From positions 620,001 to 684,000 of the forward strand of contig JAHREC010000011.1 of NCBI GenBank assembly GCA_020081605.1: 64,000 nucleotides of DNA, given 5' to 3'. This DNA is from Albifimbria verrucaria (Eukaryota; Ascomycota; Sordariomycetes; Hypocreales; Stachybotryaceae). Both the position numbers and the translations under genes were made by a program. Below the pieces are notes generated by a model. It was not told the origin of the DNA. It worked only from the letters and a program-made list of their open reading frames with translations, and did not search any database. Positions 1-12,690 of the stretch are shown piece by piece; within the stretch, counting starts at the first letter, position 1; each line of letters begins with the position of its first letter.

Positions 1-765
1 GGAAACAGTGTTGAACTTTACGTATATTGAATAGCATCAAGAAATACCTTAACTACCCGATCTCCGGACTTTCCAGTCGGACCGGGCATACACAAATAGG
101 AAGGTCGTATCAAAGTGATTTCCAAGCTGTCGGAGTAAGATTTCTGCCCTTTTCAGTCTCTACTTTCGAGCTTTGATTCTATTCCATGTGGTGGGTTGTC
201 TATAGACGGCTTCCGGCGACACTGCAACACATCTACTTGCCTAATGCGACAAGAATTTGAGGGTAACCTTGACCTGGGATATGACCCCAACAGATGACCT
301 TTGGGGGAGGGTAGATTTATCAACTGTAAGCATGAGCGCTTTCGACCGGTTATTATCCTGGATGCAGGAACTCTCTTGCATATCGTCAGGTTTCATGATA
401 GAAATGGAACCTTTGCTCGCATATGGTCCTTTAGGCAGCAGGGCTCTTGTACGAGAGTCGTTACTGGCTACAAGAGCAGCGGTCAGCAAATAGTCTTCAT
501 CACATCAACCAACCTCCGGCTTATGAATGCCGGGCTACCCCACACCACCTAAGCATGGTTGAAAGATCCAATAATGATGAACCAACACAATGCATGGAGG
601 AAGTTCTTGAACTGTTAGCTTGTACTGGATAATATCTCGCACAGAGGGAACTCCTTCTAGTCAACCCCAAGCCGCAATAGATGTACCAGCCTGTCCCAAT
701 TCAGGATCCTCTGTAATCAGAAGTCCCTCCTTTACTGGCAACTATCAGCCTACTAGAACTGAACC

Positions 766-1631
766 ATGGCATCTACGGATAAAACCATTGTACTCATAAC
801 TGGTGCAAACTCTGGCATTGGTTGGGAGACAGCCAAAGCACTTCTACAGTCAGAGAGGCAATACCATATTCTTTTGGGAGCTCGAGACTTAGAAAAGGGG
901 TTACAGCCCTAAAAACCTTGGAGAATGAGGTTCCAGAGACCAGCAGTGCTATTGAATTAATACAAATTGATGTGGCCAATGATGAATCCATATCAAATGC
1001 TTATGAGAAGATCCAGGCTTCTCATGGACGCGTTGATACATTAATAAACAATGCCGGTTAGTCTATAACAATTTGTCGCGAGTTCTGGATGCAAAACATT
1101 GACTAAAGTTTGATAGGCATTGCATTAGACGCTGACTTGGCATATGGTGCTGTCAATATGCGCGAGGCTTGGAATAAAGCGTACGATGTGAATGTAACCG
1201 GGGCAAATATCGTCACTCACACGTTTGTGCCACTATTACTCAAATCCACAGACCCTCGACTACTCTTCATCACGAGCGGCCTGTCAAGTAACGGACGAAT
1301 GAGCGAGGCGCACTACCCCATGCTTGGACCCATTCCGGCCGGGTGGCCAAAGAAAAGTGCTTACCTACCAGGCTCCTATCGTGCAAGCAAGACGGCACTG
1401 AGCATGGTGATGCTGTCTTGGTACTGGGTGCTGAAGGAGGATGGAGTCAAGGTATGGTGTGTTTCACCCGGGTACCTCGCTACTGGTCTTGGAGGTGAAA
1501 GGGCGGCATCAGCCAGACGTGGAGCTGCTCATCCTTCCATCGGTGGAAAGCTCTTCAGGGCTGTCGTTGAAGGCGAGAGAGACGCAGATGTGGGAAAGAT
1601 TGTTGATGGAGCAGGTACACAGCTATTTTAA
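766..1631 (+). CDS. Short-chain dehydrogenase/reductase (classical SDR)
   Basis: NAD(P)-dependent oxidoreductase of the classical SDR family; the substrate cannot be read from sequence. Two exons (766-1056, 1117-1631) flank a 60-bp intron with a GTTAGT donor and ATAG acceptor. The N-terminus has the Rossmann motif TGANSGIG, then NNAG at the exon junction, a Ser-rich LLFITSG strand and the catalytic YRASK (YxxxK). One frame break lies in the GGGG run near 893-900: upstream reads GARDLEKG, and the protein continues in the -1 frame with TALKTLEN. Allowing one missing base gives 268 residues, normal for the family. The ATG at 766 is the first in frame and directly precedes the Rossmann fold. The break is probably a homopolymer undercall, although a real pseudogene is possible. 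Confidence 0.85.
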
Positions 1632-2765
1632 TTTTGGTAGCCATGTGCGGTGCGCGGCGGAACACTCCTTTTCATTGGGATCAATTTTCCCACATGACCA
1701 ATGGAAAAGATTACGATATTTTGGGCTTTCGCGCTTCAAAGTTACGCTAGAAGATATGGTTAATTTCTCATCCAGACTGCCCTTAACTATCTTTTCCCTC
1801 GATCTCAGTTTCCTTTGTTTCCTTAAGCCTAATGGCAACTACCGAGATATACTGCATGACATTCATAACAGACTTAAGTAGCATAAACAACCTGCCTTCC
1901 TTTAACTGAAAACTACCTTGTGCTTGGATTAGTAAAAGCAAAGGAGGCTATAACTTATATAATTAATTATTTAAAGAGAGCCAAAGGAATACCACTATTA
2001 ACTATATAATAACCCTCCTTTATTAACTACCTATGCACCCTTCAATCATTATACTTTATCGAGTGGCTATGATTACTTATATAATAGCCTCACATATTAA
2101 TATATATAATAATAATTCATCTATAATATAATTAATAATATTTCCCCATAAAGCAAGGAGTTAGGTTAATTATATTAATATATATATAAGCACTTTGTAT
2201 AGTTAATATATCTACTTTAGTCAGAATAAATACTATTATAATAAGAGATTAATCTTCTAATTTTTCTCGTTATCTACGGCGATCCTCTTTAGGATATTAC
2301 TGTCCTCTAGCATCATAACAAGTTAAACGTAATTCTTATTAATAGCCGGGTTCACAAGTTTGGAAGAAGAGTGTACTTGAAAGGTATATCTGAAGGGGTT
2401 GATATCGAGTCTTACTTATCTGAGTGGACTCTCCCATGCTCAAGGCTGTCATGCAAGAGTCTTGCTGATGGGATAGGTGATTTGTTTGTTTATGTTGTAT
2501 GCTTGAGCAGTTATATCACGGCTTGCCTATAGACTATGAACATGGTCCTTTAGCTTTCAATCTCTGCCTTCTATGTCAGTTCTTGTCCACAAGTAGCATC
2601 AAATGGATCATGAGCGTGGCATAAGGATATTATAATGTGCCTAAAACAGCGCTCAAATTCCCCATCTTGCCCCAAAACTTCAATCCAGCTTCGCAAGCGT
2701 GCTCCAAAGCACGGGCATCTCATCAGTAGACGAAAGAAAATAAAGATTAATCCTCCTGTAGGAAT
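1632..2765. other. Intergenic region with AT-rich tract
   Basis: No gene is visible between the dehydrogenase stop and the end of the NmrA-like gene. From about 1921 to 2280 the sequence is very AT-rich, with many TTAATTA and ATATAA words and short near-repeats. This is the look of a decayed, AT-biased repeat, but no transposase remnant or terminal repeat can be made out. Confidence 0.5.
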
Positions 2766-3816
2766 CTACAAGTGGCTCCAGTTACACAGCTTCCACACAT
2801 CCTCGGCAGTGACCAACCGGTTTTTAACGCCTTCTAAATCGCGTGAATCAATCATCACGTCTCCATCAGCAACAGTTCCCCACATTCTAGGAGCCCCAAC
2901 AACTTCCCAGAACTTGACCATGCTGCCTAATTCGGCTCCCCACATGCCATGGAGCTCTGTGAATTGCTCAAGTGAAATGGATAGGACTTGAAGCTTCCCT
3001 TTCTGAGCAATCTCAGCCCATCGGGAAAAGTACTCCTGAGCCTGGTACTTCCCCGTTGTGACATGAACGTATCTTCCTCCTTTAGAACTGTTTGGAGTTT
3101 GAGGATACGAGTATTGAAGAAGTCCGCTCACCGTGACGCCGATATTGGTCACAGAACCAAGGGAGGGAATGTAAGTTGACTTACTGGCAGGCAGGGCAAG
3201 AATATACTTTCCAGCTGGCTTCTGAAAAGTCACAATGTTAGTTTGGTTATTAAACAGGAAGAATAATCTAGATGCATACAGAGTAGATAGGAGTAAATGG
3301 CGGGTAATTAAAGTTAGAAGCGTAGAACCCGGTCAAAAGAAAGATTGTTTTAGGGTTCAAAGCTGGGTCGTTCTTGATGTATGCATCGATTTCGCCCTTG
3401 GCATCAAAATGCGGTACTTTGATCTCGCCATTGCTTAATTTGTCTGCATGAGGCAACGTACTCCAGAAGAAAGTCTCGAGAGTGGCAGTCCTGGCAGCGG
3501 CACGAGCCATGTTCACGCCTCGGGCATACTCAATCTGCATAGCCTTTTCTGGCCCAATCCCAGTAGCGAATGGCTCATAGTAGTCTGTGATTCCGAAGAT
3601 TGCGTTGGCGCCGGTGAAGGCTCCAACCAGGCTGTTTTCATCATCCAGATCGGCTGCTACCATTTCGATACCGCGCTTGACGAGGGTCTGGGCTTTTGCG
3701 CTGTTAATGTTGCGAGTAACGCCTCTGATCTTCCAGTCGCTATTGGCAGACAAGGCATCTATGACGCCTGAGCCCTGCATCCCAGTAGCGCCGGTAACCA
3801 CAATAAGTTTAGACAT
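2766..3816 (-). CDS. NmrA-like family NAD(P)-binding protein
   Basis: Atypical SDR of the NmrA-like group, which binds NAD(P) and serves either as a redox-sensing regulator or as an isoflavone-reductase-like enzyme. Two exons on the minus strand (3816-3280 and 3221-2766) join in phase 0 across a 58-bp intron with GTATGC donor, CTAAC branch and TTTTCAG acceptor. The N-terminus has the glycine motif TGATGMQG, followed by the RGVTRN strand typical of NmrA-like proteins. The protein has 330 residues, the usual size. It is one of two clearly intact genes in the window and needs no frame correction. Its neighbour at 766-1631 is also a dehydrogenase, but nothing ties them to one pathway. Regulator versus enzyme cannot be settled from sequence. 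Confidence 0.88.
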
Positions 3817-4000
3817 GACGAGAGTATGTCTTTCAAGTTGAAGATGTTATGGGTGTTTCAACAAGTTTTAGCCAAAATGCGTTTCACAGGGCACACCTGG
3901 AGGTTACTAGCATTAATATATTTTTATGAAGATTATATATCTCTGGGATTCTTGGTAATCGGAATGGGGTGGCCGGAATGTCTCGTTCTATGGCTTAATG

Positions 4001-4460
4001 CTAACTGGTCTTTCTAAATGTCCGCAATGCCCGCAATGCCCGTAGCGCCCGCAACATCCGCAACACCCGCAACACCCGCAACACCCGCAGCCACCTCTTC
4101 TCGTTGTCAAGACGAGTAAGGTCGGCGAGGTTAAGACTGTAATGCTTCATGCCTGCAGACTCGGAATGCAACCCACACCGATTTTGATGGTGCTGGCTAT
4201 CGGGTTTGATGGCAAGGCTGACGCCGTTGTAAGTATCAGCGACGGACAATTCGGCTGCTTGTCTAGCGGCGTGCGCATTATTCAAATCTCCATGGCCAGA
4301 CATTGCAAAAGCAGAGTAACCACGCGCCTGGAGAGGGAATGAGATCTGTGACCGGAGAAAGCCTCGATTGCAAACTGGGTAAGACAATGGAAAAGGTGGA
4401 GCCGGGGCAGCGATAGTCTGGGGTTGAGAAACTCGCACAGCGTGGCCAAAACCGTTTCAT
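4001..4460 (-). CDS. Possible small protein with LR(V/A) tandem-repeat tail
   Basis: A weak gene call. From an ATG at 4460 the first residues (MKRFWPR) are basic. One -1 shift near 4430 joins them to a frame that runs to 4001 and reads like a possible mitochondrial presequence (R and S rich, few acidic residues). The C-terminus is made by a 9-bp tandem repeat that translates as LRV or LRA units and ends in RTFRKTS. I do not recognise the family. The repeat alone could create a spurious open frame, so the call rests mainly on the ordinary composition of the middle section. Confidence 0.22.
4021..4092. repeat. 9-bp tandem repeat, 8 units
   Basis: Eight consecutive 9-mers of the form CCCGCAACA, with variants CCCGCAATG, CCCGTAGCG and TCCGCAACA. 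The repeat keeps frame (9 = 3 x 3) and on the minus strand encodes LRV, LRM and LRA triplets. Confidence 0.9.
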
Positions 4461-6795
4461 GTCCAAGCTGACCCAGACTTTTCCTACCAAAAGCAACGGC
4501 TTTCAAATCAAGTACTAAGCATGCAGTCTTGAATGTAGTGGACAAAACTGGGCTCCTGGTGGCGATTTGACAACGATGTAATGTTTCAGCCTTTGGTAGG
4601 TCTGGGCATAAATGCAAATAAAAGAACCAGATCTTGTTCGAAACGATGGATATTTGTACATCAGTCTCCCCACCCACGCCCTGTCCCCATTTTGATAGCG
4701 GGCACCAATTGCTTTATTCTGTTCCACCTAAATGGCCATAGCATCTCTTATCTGCTTTGTGCTGGGGGCAATTTAAATCGAGACGGCAGGCAACGCAAGA
4801 TTATGTATGAGGTTTGTGCCAGGAAATCTCACACGTATAGCCTAAACTCATGGATCAAATCTTTCTCGCCCATCTCAAGTCGTAGCCCTAATTTGGCCGG
4901 ACGAGTGGCTTCCGCATTTCCCGCTTGACAAAGCATCGCGGGCCGTTGTTAAGGCTACCAAATATTACAGCCAACCATTACAGGGTGGACATGCTCTTTC
5001 AAGAGCGGATAAAAATAAATACAATCTTGGTCTAGTGGAGTTAGCATTTCTTCCTCGTGGACAGAAAAACAATTTCATCTATGCCCCGATGTCTCCGTTG
5101 GTGGAACCAGAATGTCACTGTCTCGGAATAATTGGCCAACGTGTCCACTCGTTTGCTTGTGGGCTACATGTCATAAGAGAAATGGTGCAATATAAACCTC
5201 CACTTAGCTTTACCGAAGCTCTACGCTTCGGCTCCTCTTCACTACCTGAGCAGATTTTGCTTACCCAAGGTTGGCAAGACTAAATTCGAGGGAAGAGGTT
5301 CGAGACCTGATCTCTCCCTGTGACGCTGCTGGTTGTTTCATATTCCAATGAATCTATGATCGGCTGGCTTAAAGCCCATCTGGCCGCACACCCTTTGCAA
5401 CAACAGAAATTCCCGGTGAATTTTGATTGCGTCTAATGGTGGAAGAGAAGATACGAGGTCAAAGACTATGCAGCCATCACGTAACAATAATGCTAAGAAG
5501 TGAAGACAAATAGCAGTGTTGAAATCAGAATATGTCAGCAACTATTAGCCCAAAATACTCTCTGATACATTGTCATGGCACCGATTCTGCGGTAAAAGGT
5601 GCCAGTGGTACCATATGGAAAAGTTCAATTGGGCAATGTAGCAATCTGGCTCAACGGACTGAGGCATGGTGCATACGGTAGCATTTACTACTCTGAGGGT
5701 ATGCCCTCCATTTCTCAAGCGACTGTACTAAACAACTGTAGAAACGGTCTAGCATCCTTGAATCAATTTGTTTGAAGAGGGCTGATTAGTCGCATCATTA
5801 TTTTCCTTATTTGAAATGAATTCTCGAAGCAATAATACCAAAATGCAACACAACAAGAGGTATCTAAGATCTATCTGGTAATTCTTCGTGGTTGTGGCTG
5901 TCATAATCTCTCGATTTTTGCTAGATAGCTTGCTCTAACCATACATATTTTCAATTTTAATCGATCCACCTTGCCACGCCATAACTAGGGAACTATAGAA
6001 AGTATTAGAGCAGAAACATGTGGATCAGCCCCTCAAACAAGTGGAATCTTGCTATGCTGTCTATATTTTCATTGCCATTCTTCCAGTCGATATTGCCGCG
6101 ATCGTGTTTTGCAACGACTCGAACAATACAGAGCTGAGTGTTGATGTTTGTCCTGTATTGAATGGCGTTGATGGAACCAGTTTGTGCCATCTTTCTCGCA
6201 CATCTGAATCAAATGGCAGATTCATGTTGACAAGCCGCTCGAACGTCTACAGACTAGTCACTCAGCAACCGCGTTAATAAGTGAGAAGCATGCATGGAAA
6301 ATTCGCTTAAAAGAGAAAGATAGCATAGGCGGGATCTGTCACCCCCGTAATCTCATTGGTCACGCGGTAAATTACAGCGTCCATGGATCGTATTACGTAT
6401 GATTCCGTGTCAAAACCTCTCTCACAACAGAGATCCCACAGAAACGAACGGGCATCGGCACACTGGGTTGATTAGAATATACTCTAAGCTTACGGTCAAG
6501 GTTACAGGGATCTATACACTAAAACAGCCAGGACGAGGCAAGACTGGTCCAGACCCGGAGAAAAACTCCACATCGTTGCCCACTTCAACGCCCATGTCTT
6601 AGATCGATCTAGTTCAGGAAGCTGAACTGCTACAGTACTCGCCGAGAGATAACCGAGCATTGAATAGTTTAGTCGTCATTGGCATCGGCACCAATAGGAA
6701 CGATTGTGTCTGGCAGGTCTGTCACAGGCAAGGATCCATGGACCTGGTTCTGTGCCTGGCAATCCGTGGTGCAGACAGTGGCCGGGGTCCATCTT
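4461..6795. other. Intergenic region, no supported gene
   Basis: Only short open frames without family features are present. A small palindrome (CCGAAGC, 4-nt loop, GCTTCGG) lies near 5213-5231. The ORF-like stretch at 5035-5283 has no recognisable motif. Confidence 0.5.
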
Positions 6796-7584
6796 CTAGC
6801 GCATCTTCACCAAAAACGGCCCCCATTCGCCCACCAGTCCACACGTTCCACTGAGAAACCCTACCATCCTGGTATAGCCTGTTAGCTCCTGCGGACTGTC
6901 CTTGCCAACAAAATCCGTGTGAGTCGCGTCGGCGGGCTGAATCGTTAGCTTGTATGCATAGCAGTACGCTTTTGGCGTGACTTACGATACCATTTCCAAG
7001 GCGTACGGCATTCTTCAGGTTGGGGTCTAAGAAATAAAAGATTCCAGGAGCAAGCGTAATCGTGTGAGTAATGTTGAGCCCGAGCTCAGTCTCGACCTGC
7101 AACATGCCGCCCTGCGTGTTGTCCTTTGCCTGGTACTTGACCTCGCCACGAGCGGCTGCAAACGAGATGACCAGGCCGCCATCCTTCAACTCCAAGCGGT
7201 CGACTTTGGGTGTACCGAGCTGAGCTGGGGTTAAGCTTAACTCCCTCGACACGAAGACGGTGGTGGGCTTGTTGAACATCCCTACAATAGTTAGCATCTA
7301 CTAATGCATAGGGGCTTGGAAGCGTGCTTCTTACTGCCATTATTGTTCGCCCCCGTGAACGCATAGTTGTAGAGGTTCAGAGTGGCACAATCGATGTCAA
7401 ATCCGTTATTGAGACCTCTCACGGTGACGGTACCGCGACATGGCACATTCTTCACTTTGCCCTTGTCTTGGTTGTAGGTCTGCCCGTTCACAGTAACAGT
7501 ATATTTACCTACACCCTTGTCGGAACCACCTTTGGCTGCCACCAAACCTGACAGGAGCAAGGTCAACGTAAGAAGGCTGCGCAT
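6796..7584 (-). CDS. Secreted hypothetical protein, 228 residues
   Basis: Function unknown. Three minus-strand exons (7584-7335, 7281-6986, 6936-6796) join cleanly across 53-bp and 49-bp introns, both with CTAAC-type branch points and GTAAG donors. The N-terminus is a classic signal peptide: MRS, a leucine-rich core, then AA before KGGSDKG. The mature part is rich in V, T, N and G and reads like a beta-sheet protein. Two cysteines stand early in the mature chain (PCRG and DCATL), and one Cys in exon 3 (GTCGLVG) near the C-terminus. No catalytic motif is evident. The protein is probably extracellular; a cell-surface or effector-like role would be a guess. No frame correction is needed. Confidence 0.78.
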
Positions 7585-8677
7585 TGTGATAGGATAGGTC
7601 CAAGAGAGGTGTGATAGTTCTACTCGGGTACAAACTACGACAATAATATCTTGGACCTCGTCCTCCTTTATATCTTGCTCGAGCCCCTGTAGCGCTCAAT
7701 GGTCACATGCGTGGTAAGAGGAATGGGGGTTTAAGCCGCTGTCTGCGGTACACAAAACCGCATACTTTCTACATCAGGGACTTCCTATGGCAGTTAGACG
7801 CTCCTATGTGTTAGATCTGTATTTATAATGCTGACATGCTAATGCAGGACTCCTTCCTTTCACAGCTGCCCTGGTTTAAACCCCAAACTTCGATGTGAAG
7901 ACCACCAACCTGGGCTAGCTCATACCAGCCGCATATGCAAATTGGGCTATTCGCAAATAAATATGCACACCCTGGTTGACTCTAGCTTAGTGAACGAGCA
8001 AGGCCCGTCCTCTCTTTGAAATAACTCTTGACAGTCCACGCAAATTCACTTGCAAATAGTCTACCGGGATTGTGTACCTCATCCAGAGGACAATTTCATG
8101 GAGATACATTGTTTTGCGAAATACTCTATAGCTTTATTACTTGTCACTTTTGCTCTTTATCATATGTTGTTCGGCTATTCCCTATACTAGCAGTACGAGA
8201 AAGCAGCCAGTTCAAATTTCGTTTGAGTCAGCTTTCAAATCTCTCATAAATACTTGTCGTGTTAACAGCGGTACGTTGCCATCGAACAACCCGATTCTGA
8301 GGGATAGGAATCATAGAATCTCAACTTGCACATATTTCATACGAGTTTGGCTTTAGAAATGAGAGAAAACATGTGTAGACAAGTAGAAATAGCAACAACA
8401 CGTCGGCTGACATGCAGTGTGCCTTTCCTCACAGCATCCTTTTACCCTCTGTTACAGTCCATGGAAATCAATACAACCCAAGTTGCGGTGATACTCCTTT
8501 TCGTTTCGCTTTCTGAATGTCTGTAGACCTGATTTAATCCATTCTGCTAAGAGCCGTCGTCTTCCCTTCTCTTAGGCGGCAACGGCCTATTTACAGCCCA
8601 GGGAGAGATGAAGAATGGTGCGTCTGTGTCTATTGTTTGAGTCCTACATCGCGTAACATTTCCTAACCACCTCCACC
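7585..8677. other. Intergenic region, no supported gene
   Basis: Contains the presumed promoter of the secreted-protein gene on its left side. Short ORFs at 8028-8526 lack features of real genes. Confidence 0.45.
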
Positions 8678-8930
8678 ATGGTCCGATTCCTAGTTCAACC
8701 ATATTCCCAATCCAGTATGCCTGTAGATGGTCTTGAGCCTGCTGTAAGTCAACCTATTTTCCTCACTTAATCTGCTCGACACATCCGATAAGGTCAAGCA
8801 CCTTACTAAAGCTAGTGGACTAGATAGCTTTGGGCTCATAGAAAGGGTTTGTCTGGACCAACCAGAACGATATCATTTGCCAGCCGGTGGCCACCAAAAT
8901 CAGTTTATTGGGAGCATTGCCGTGCGTTAA
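8678..8930 (+). CDS. Candidate two-exon small protein (67 residues)
   Basis: Unrecognised. An ATG in a good context (CCACCATGG) opens a 66-nt exon that stops exactly at a GTAAGT donor. A 49-bp candidate intron ends at ATAAG, and the second exon (8793-8930) stays open to TAA in the same phase. The product is mixed and hydrophilic, with no signal peptide or motif. The branch point is poor, so chance is a real alternative. Confidence 0.25.
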
Positions 8931-9403
8931 ACAGTCAAAGCAATAGCATCACTCTGCGTAACCAGTTGTCTTGATTCACAATTCCAATGCGGGTCTGTGT
9001 TGTCCTATCTTGCGTGCTGCTCTATTGTTAGACCGACTCGCTCACTAACTGTTAGATCAGTGTAACACCATGGCCCGCCTCAAATTGAAGTAACGCAACT
9101 GGAGGTAAAAAATGTTTGACCCACAGACTCACAGATGCGTTTAACATTATAGGCGCTTGGTTTTACCAAAATTTGAGAGAATGCAGACAATAGCTTGCTT
9201 TGTTTAAACCAGCGCCTATCATGCCTTGAAATAAGGACATGGCCGTCAAGATATCAAGTTCATCTCAACTAAATACACTTTGTAGGGACTAAGAAGTCTC
9301 CAGGCATGTGAATCAGTGTTCTCTTCTACAAATACGGAGGAGGGTGAATGAGGAAATAGTTAACGAATGATATACGTTTGCAATACGCAAGTATAACCTG
9401 TCC

Positions 9404-9459
9404 ATGCATTGAATTTAGGAGTTAAGATGCATTGAATTTACTAGTTAAAATGCATTGAA
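9404..9459. repeat. 23-bp tandem repeat, about 2.4 units
   Basis: Two full units starting ATGCATTGAATTTA and a third partial unit lie head to tail at 9404, 9427 and 9450. The two full units differ at only three or four positions. Confidence 0.8.
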
Positions 9460-9668
9460 CAGATCTAGGCTTCCTTAGATCAAGAAGATCTTCCAGCCAC
9501 ATAAAAACCTTGTCATACTCAGGCCATTACCCTATGTTGTGGTAGCACGCTGTTGATTCGCCTGTCAGGCCTCTGCTTGGTATTTACTGGCTTTCGCAAC
9601 TGGATCAACAGATTCATAAATCCCGTGGCCAATAATTATAAAATCAGATCCACGTTTATTTGCCGAGG

Positions 9669-9899
9669 ATGGCGTCACTACCGTCCGAATTCACGGCTGG
9701 TCGTGTCCTGATTGATACTAGTAGTGAAGATGACAAAGTCTTGATTCCGAGATTCCAAGGCAGTGTTGCGGGCCGAAATGATCATTCTGCAACAATACCT
9801 AGAGCCTCGTATCTTATCACCGCATCTTCGACACATTTATCGGTGTGCGATCCTGAAGCCACACTACCAGGTCTTGTAACTAAGAGAAATGAGAAATGA
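9669..9899 (+). CDS. Weak candidate small ORF (76 residues)
   Basis: An ATG-started open frame with ordinary hydrophilic composition and a short acidic SSEDD patch. No homologous family is recognised and no splice signals are needed. Listed only because its composition is more protein-like than the neighbouring ORFs. Confidence 0.2.
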   Translation: MASLPSEFTAGRVLIDTSSEDDKVLIPRFQGSVAGRNDHSATIPRASYLITASSTHLSVCDPEATLPGLVTKRNEK

Positions 9900-12664
9900 G
9901 AGTTGCTCTCTCATCCAGGACTGGGAATGAATGTTGCGTAATTCGCCGTTCCGTGACAGCAACTAGTCCATCGCCACCCAGTATGCTGACGTTGACAATG
10001 TGTGCCCATTGGGAATGCGTAGAGCCACTCGGTGACACTACACCTGAACACTAATTCCAATGTCCACACACTTGCAGTCTTCATAGATAGGAAAGCTGTG
10101 ATGAAATGCAAGGCCTTTCAGACTATGGGCACATCACAAAGTTAGAGTTCTTTGACTTTGCAGTCCTAGATAGCCTACGACCTAGCTTGAGGTGATGCGT
10201 CTCAGACCGTGGTAGATGAAAGATAGCCTCGACTTGGAAGTCATGCAATGGATGATTTGGGACAGGACAACATGATACGGCCTCGATAAAATGTTAAAAA
10301 CTACGTCGATTCTACAATAACTTGTTGAGTTTTATAGTTTGACTGCCGTCTCTACGACTTTTCCATGTAACCTCACAGATACCTTGATGATGAGACTTGA
10401 GATTTTGCCAAACCTAATTCAAGAGATGATTGGCAATTGACAGCGAGGAACTAAGGAGCTTCATTCCATTCTATAAGATGTTTCGAATCGCCTATAGTGA
10501 CTTGGGGTTATAAATCACTGGTCTACGAGGGAAAATATCAGCGCTGAGAAAATAGCTTCCAAGTAAGAGTATAAGGTGATACGCCTAGATTGGTGCTGAT
10601 AAGTCTTTTCCTCATAAATCTTTTCTTTTCAATGAGCCCAGGACAAGACTCCCGCAGAATTTGTCAATCACGTATTTACATATCATGGAGGTAGGTTAGA
10701 CAATATCAATTCATGAATGGGAAGCCAGGACGGATGAACAACACCGAAGAGTCCAGGCTTGGGAGAAGACCAAACTTTCACAGGCATATTCAATAATAAT
10801 ACACCAATCTTTCAGATACCTACAGGTAGGGTGGCATCATCAAACTCTTCCATGGACAAGAGATACTTGAGGGATGGTTGGCTCCATAGTCAGCACGATG
10901 GTCTCCTCTCGTCCACTCCTGTAATACTGTGTTAACCCCATCCTTATGGACTACACTGCCTCGTATCAAGGGTCTCGGCTCTCCAAATATCCGCTGCAGC
11001 CACAAGCCTAGATTATAAATATCATTACTCACTTAGACCACGAGATGGGCATGATAAGCAGAGACGTAATGGCTTGCCTGTCATGCATGGTGGTGGCAGT
11101 GAAAGTCTTCACTTTTGCACACATGACTTTCAGAAGCCATGCAATCATCGTGATTATCATGACAAAAGCCACAAACATGGTGGATGCTAATCAAAGGCTG
11201 AGTGAAACATCTTACCACCACCAAACCAACGCAAGCAAGATCAATCGTTCGCCTTCCAGTCAACCAGCTAGTCCACAAGGGAATGATATTCTTTAAACTA
11301 ACCAACTCTAGAAAAAATCACTCGGTTTCAGACTATAATCTTTGGAATCCTATTGTCCGTAGTGCTTATGAAAAGCTAAGCCTGTTCCACTATAACTTGT
11401 GGGTAGCGTATTGGTGCCGTATATCCTTGTGCGGATTCGGGATATACTCCGAGACGACAACGAAGTTTCCTTTGTGTTTACAGTAACCGGGCCGCGTGAA
11501 TCACCTTTTGTGTCGCTCTACTTGTTGATAGCACTAAGGAAAGCTAAGCATCTAGCTTGCTGGTACTCACCACCCGCAACACTCGGCAATGCTGGGAGGT
11601 CATCATCAGGCCATGCCAGGAGCAAATGCCTCTTTCGGTTCCTAACCAGGGTGGAAGTCTATGCGAGCTCGACTATATCAACAAGGCCAGGATGCGCTCT
11701 CCGACACGCCTCGTATACTATTGGCCCACCCTGCACTGCTCCACGTCATCTGATTTACCGAGCATTCAACTACTCCGTGTGATCCGTACGACGTTTGAGC
11801 GGATCGATGCTTCTCCGACTCTTATTCTATCTCAGTTTCAGCAAAGGCTGAGAGACATGGCAGCTTCATAAAAACCGTTCAGGCTGTGGTCTAGATACAA
11901 CGGCCGGATGGACATCGGATGCCCCGACCGTCAGATGTGGCGGGACCCTTTGTAAGCCCAGCTACAGCCAGGGTAAGACGAAGCTTACTGCGAGCCTCTT
12001 CCATAGAAACGTAGCATTGCCATTTTCCGCAAACTTCAGCTTTTGCTCATTTGCTGGTTGCGAAGCACCCTATCGTCGATGGAAGTCTGCTTTAGTCGTC
12101 GAGAAAGCTTGGCGACGCATATTGGTGTCACCACTTATGTTTTGGCAGCGATTAAAATACAGCCACACACGTAACCTCGGTTTATCTGAGCGACCACTTC
12201 GTGTTGATGTGGTGTGTGTGGTGCCAGTTATGCAGTCAAACTGTGGTGCGTATGCAGGTGTGGGATGGGTGTGCTACTTATCCCTACCAGAAAATGGTTC
12301 CTTATCTGGCGGTGGTCGAGCGGAAAGGCTCGACTGTGTGCGAGTCCTGGGCGGTCCTAATTGGCCACGGAGGCCAAAGTCAAGCTCGAGATCTGCGTCC
12401 AGAGTGCTCGATCAGACAGCAGAAATCTGCAATGACAGTTGTGGCTTCGTGTGGACAGGGCTGCGTGGGGGCTGAGGCCAGCTCATGCTCTCATCCAAAC
12501 GAGGCGCACGCATGTTCATGCTCGAGTTCGCATTTAGAAGTAAGAGGTGCCTCGGGCAATTTACAGGGGTGCGTCGATTCTCCGCCTTTGCAGTGGTTGT
12601 CGGCTTCGGGCCAGTAGCCAGCGGCCGAGAGCGCCCGGTGAGGCGAAGATGCAAGCGCGAGGAC

Positions 12665-12690
12665 AGGAGAGGAGAGGAGAGGAGAGGAGC
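12665..12690. repeat. AGGAG microsatellite
   Basis: Five near-perfect copies of a 5-bp purine unit. Confidence 0.9.

Noticed and set aside
4021..4092. CRISPR-like array
   Set aside because: Units are 9 bp, contiguous and without spacers, in a eukaryotic genome.
4278..4677. Alternative minus-strand frames around 4.3-4.7 kb
   Set aside because: Overlapping frames without motifs. Only the frame running into the repeat tail is kept, at low confidence.
10820..11032. Minus-strand frame with protein-like composition
   Set aside because: It opens with a GTGAGT donor-like sequence in place of a start, and no neighbouring exon could be joined convincingly.
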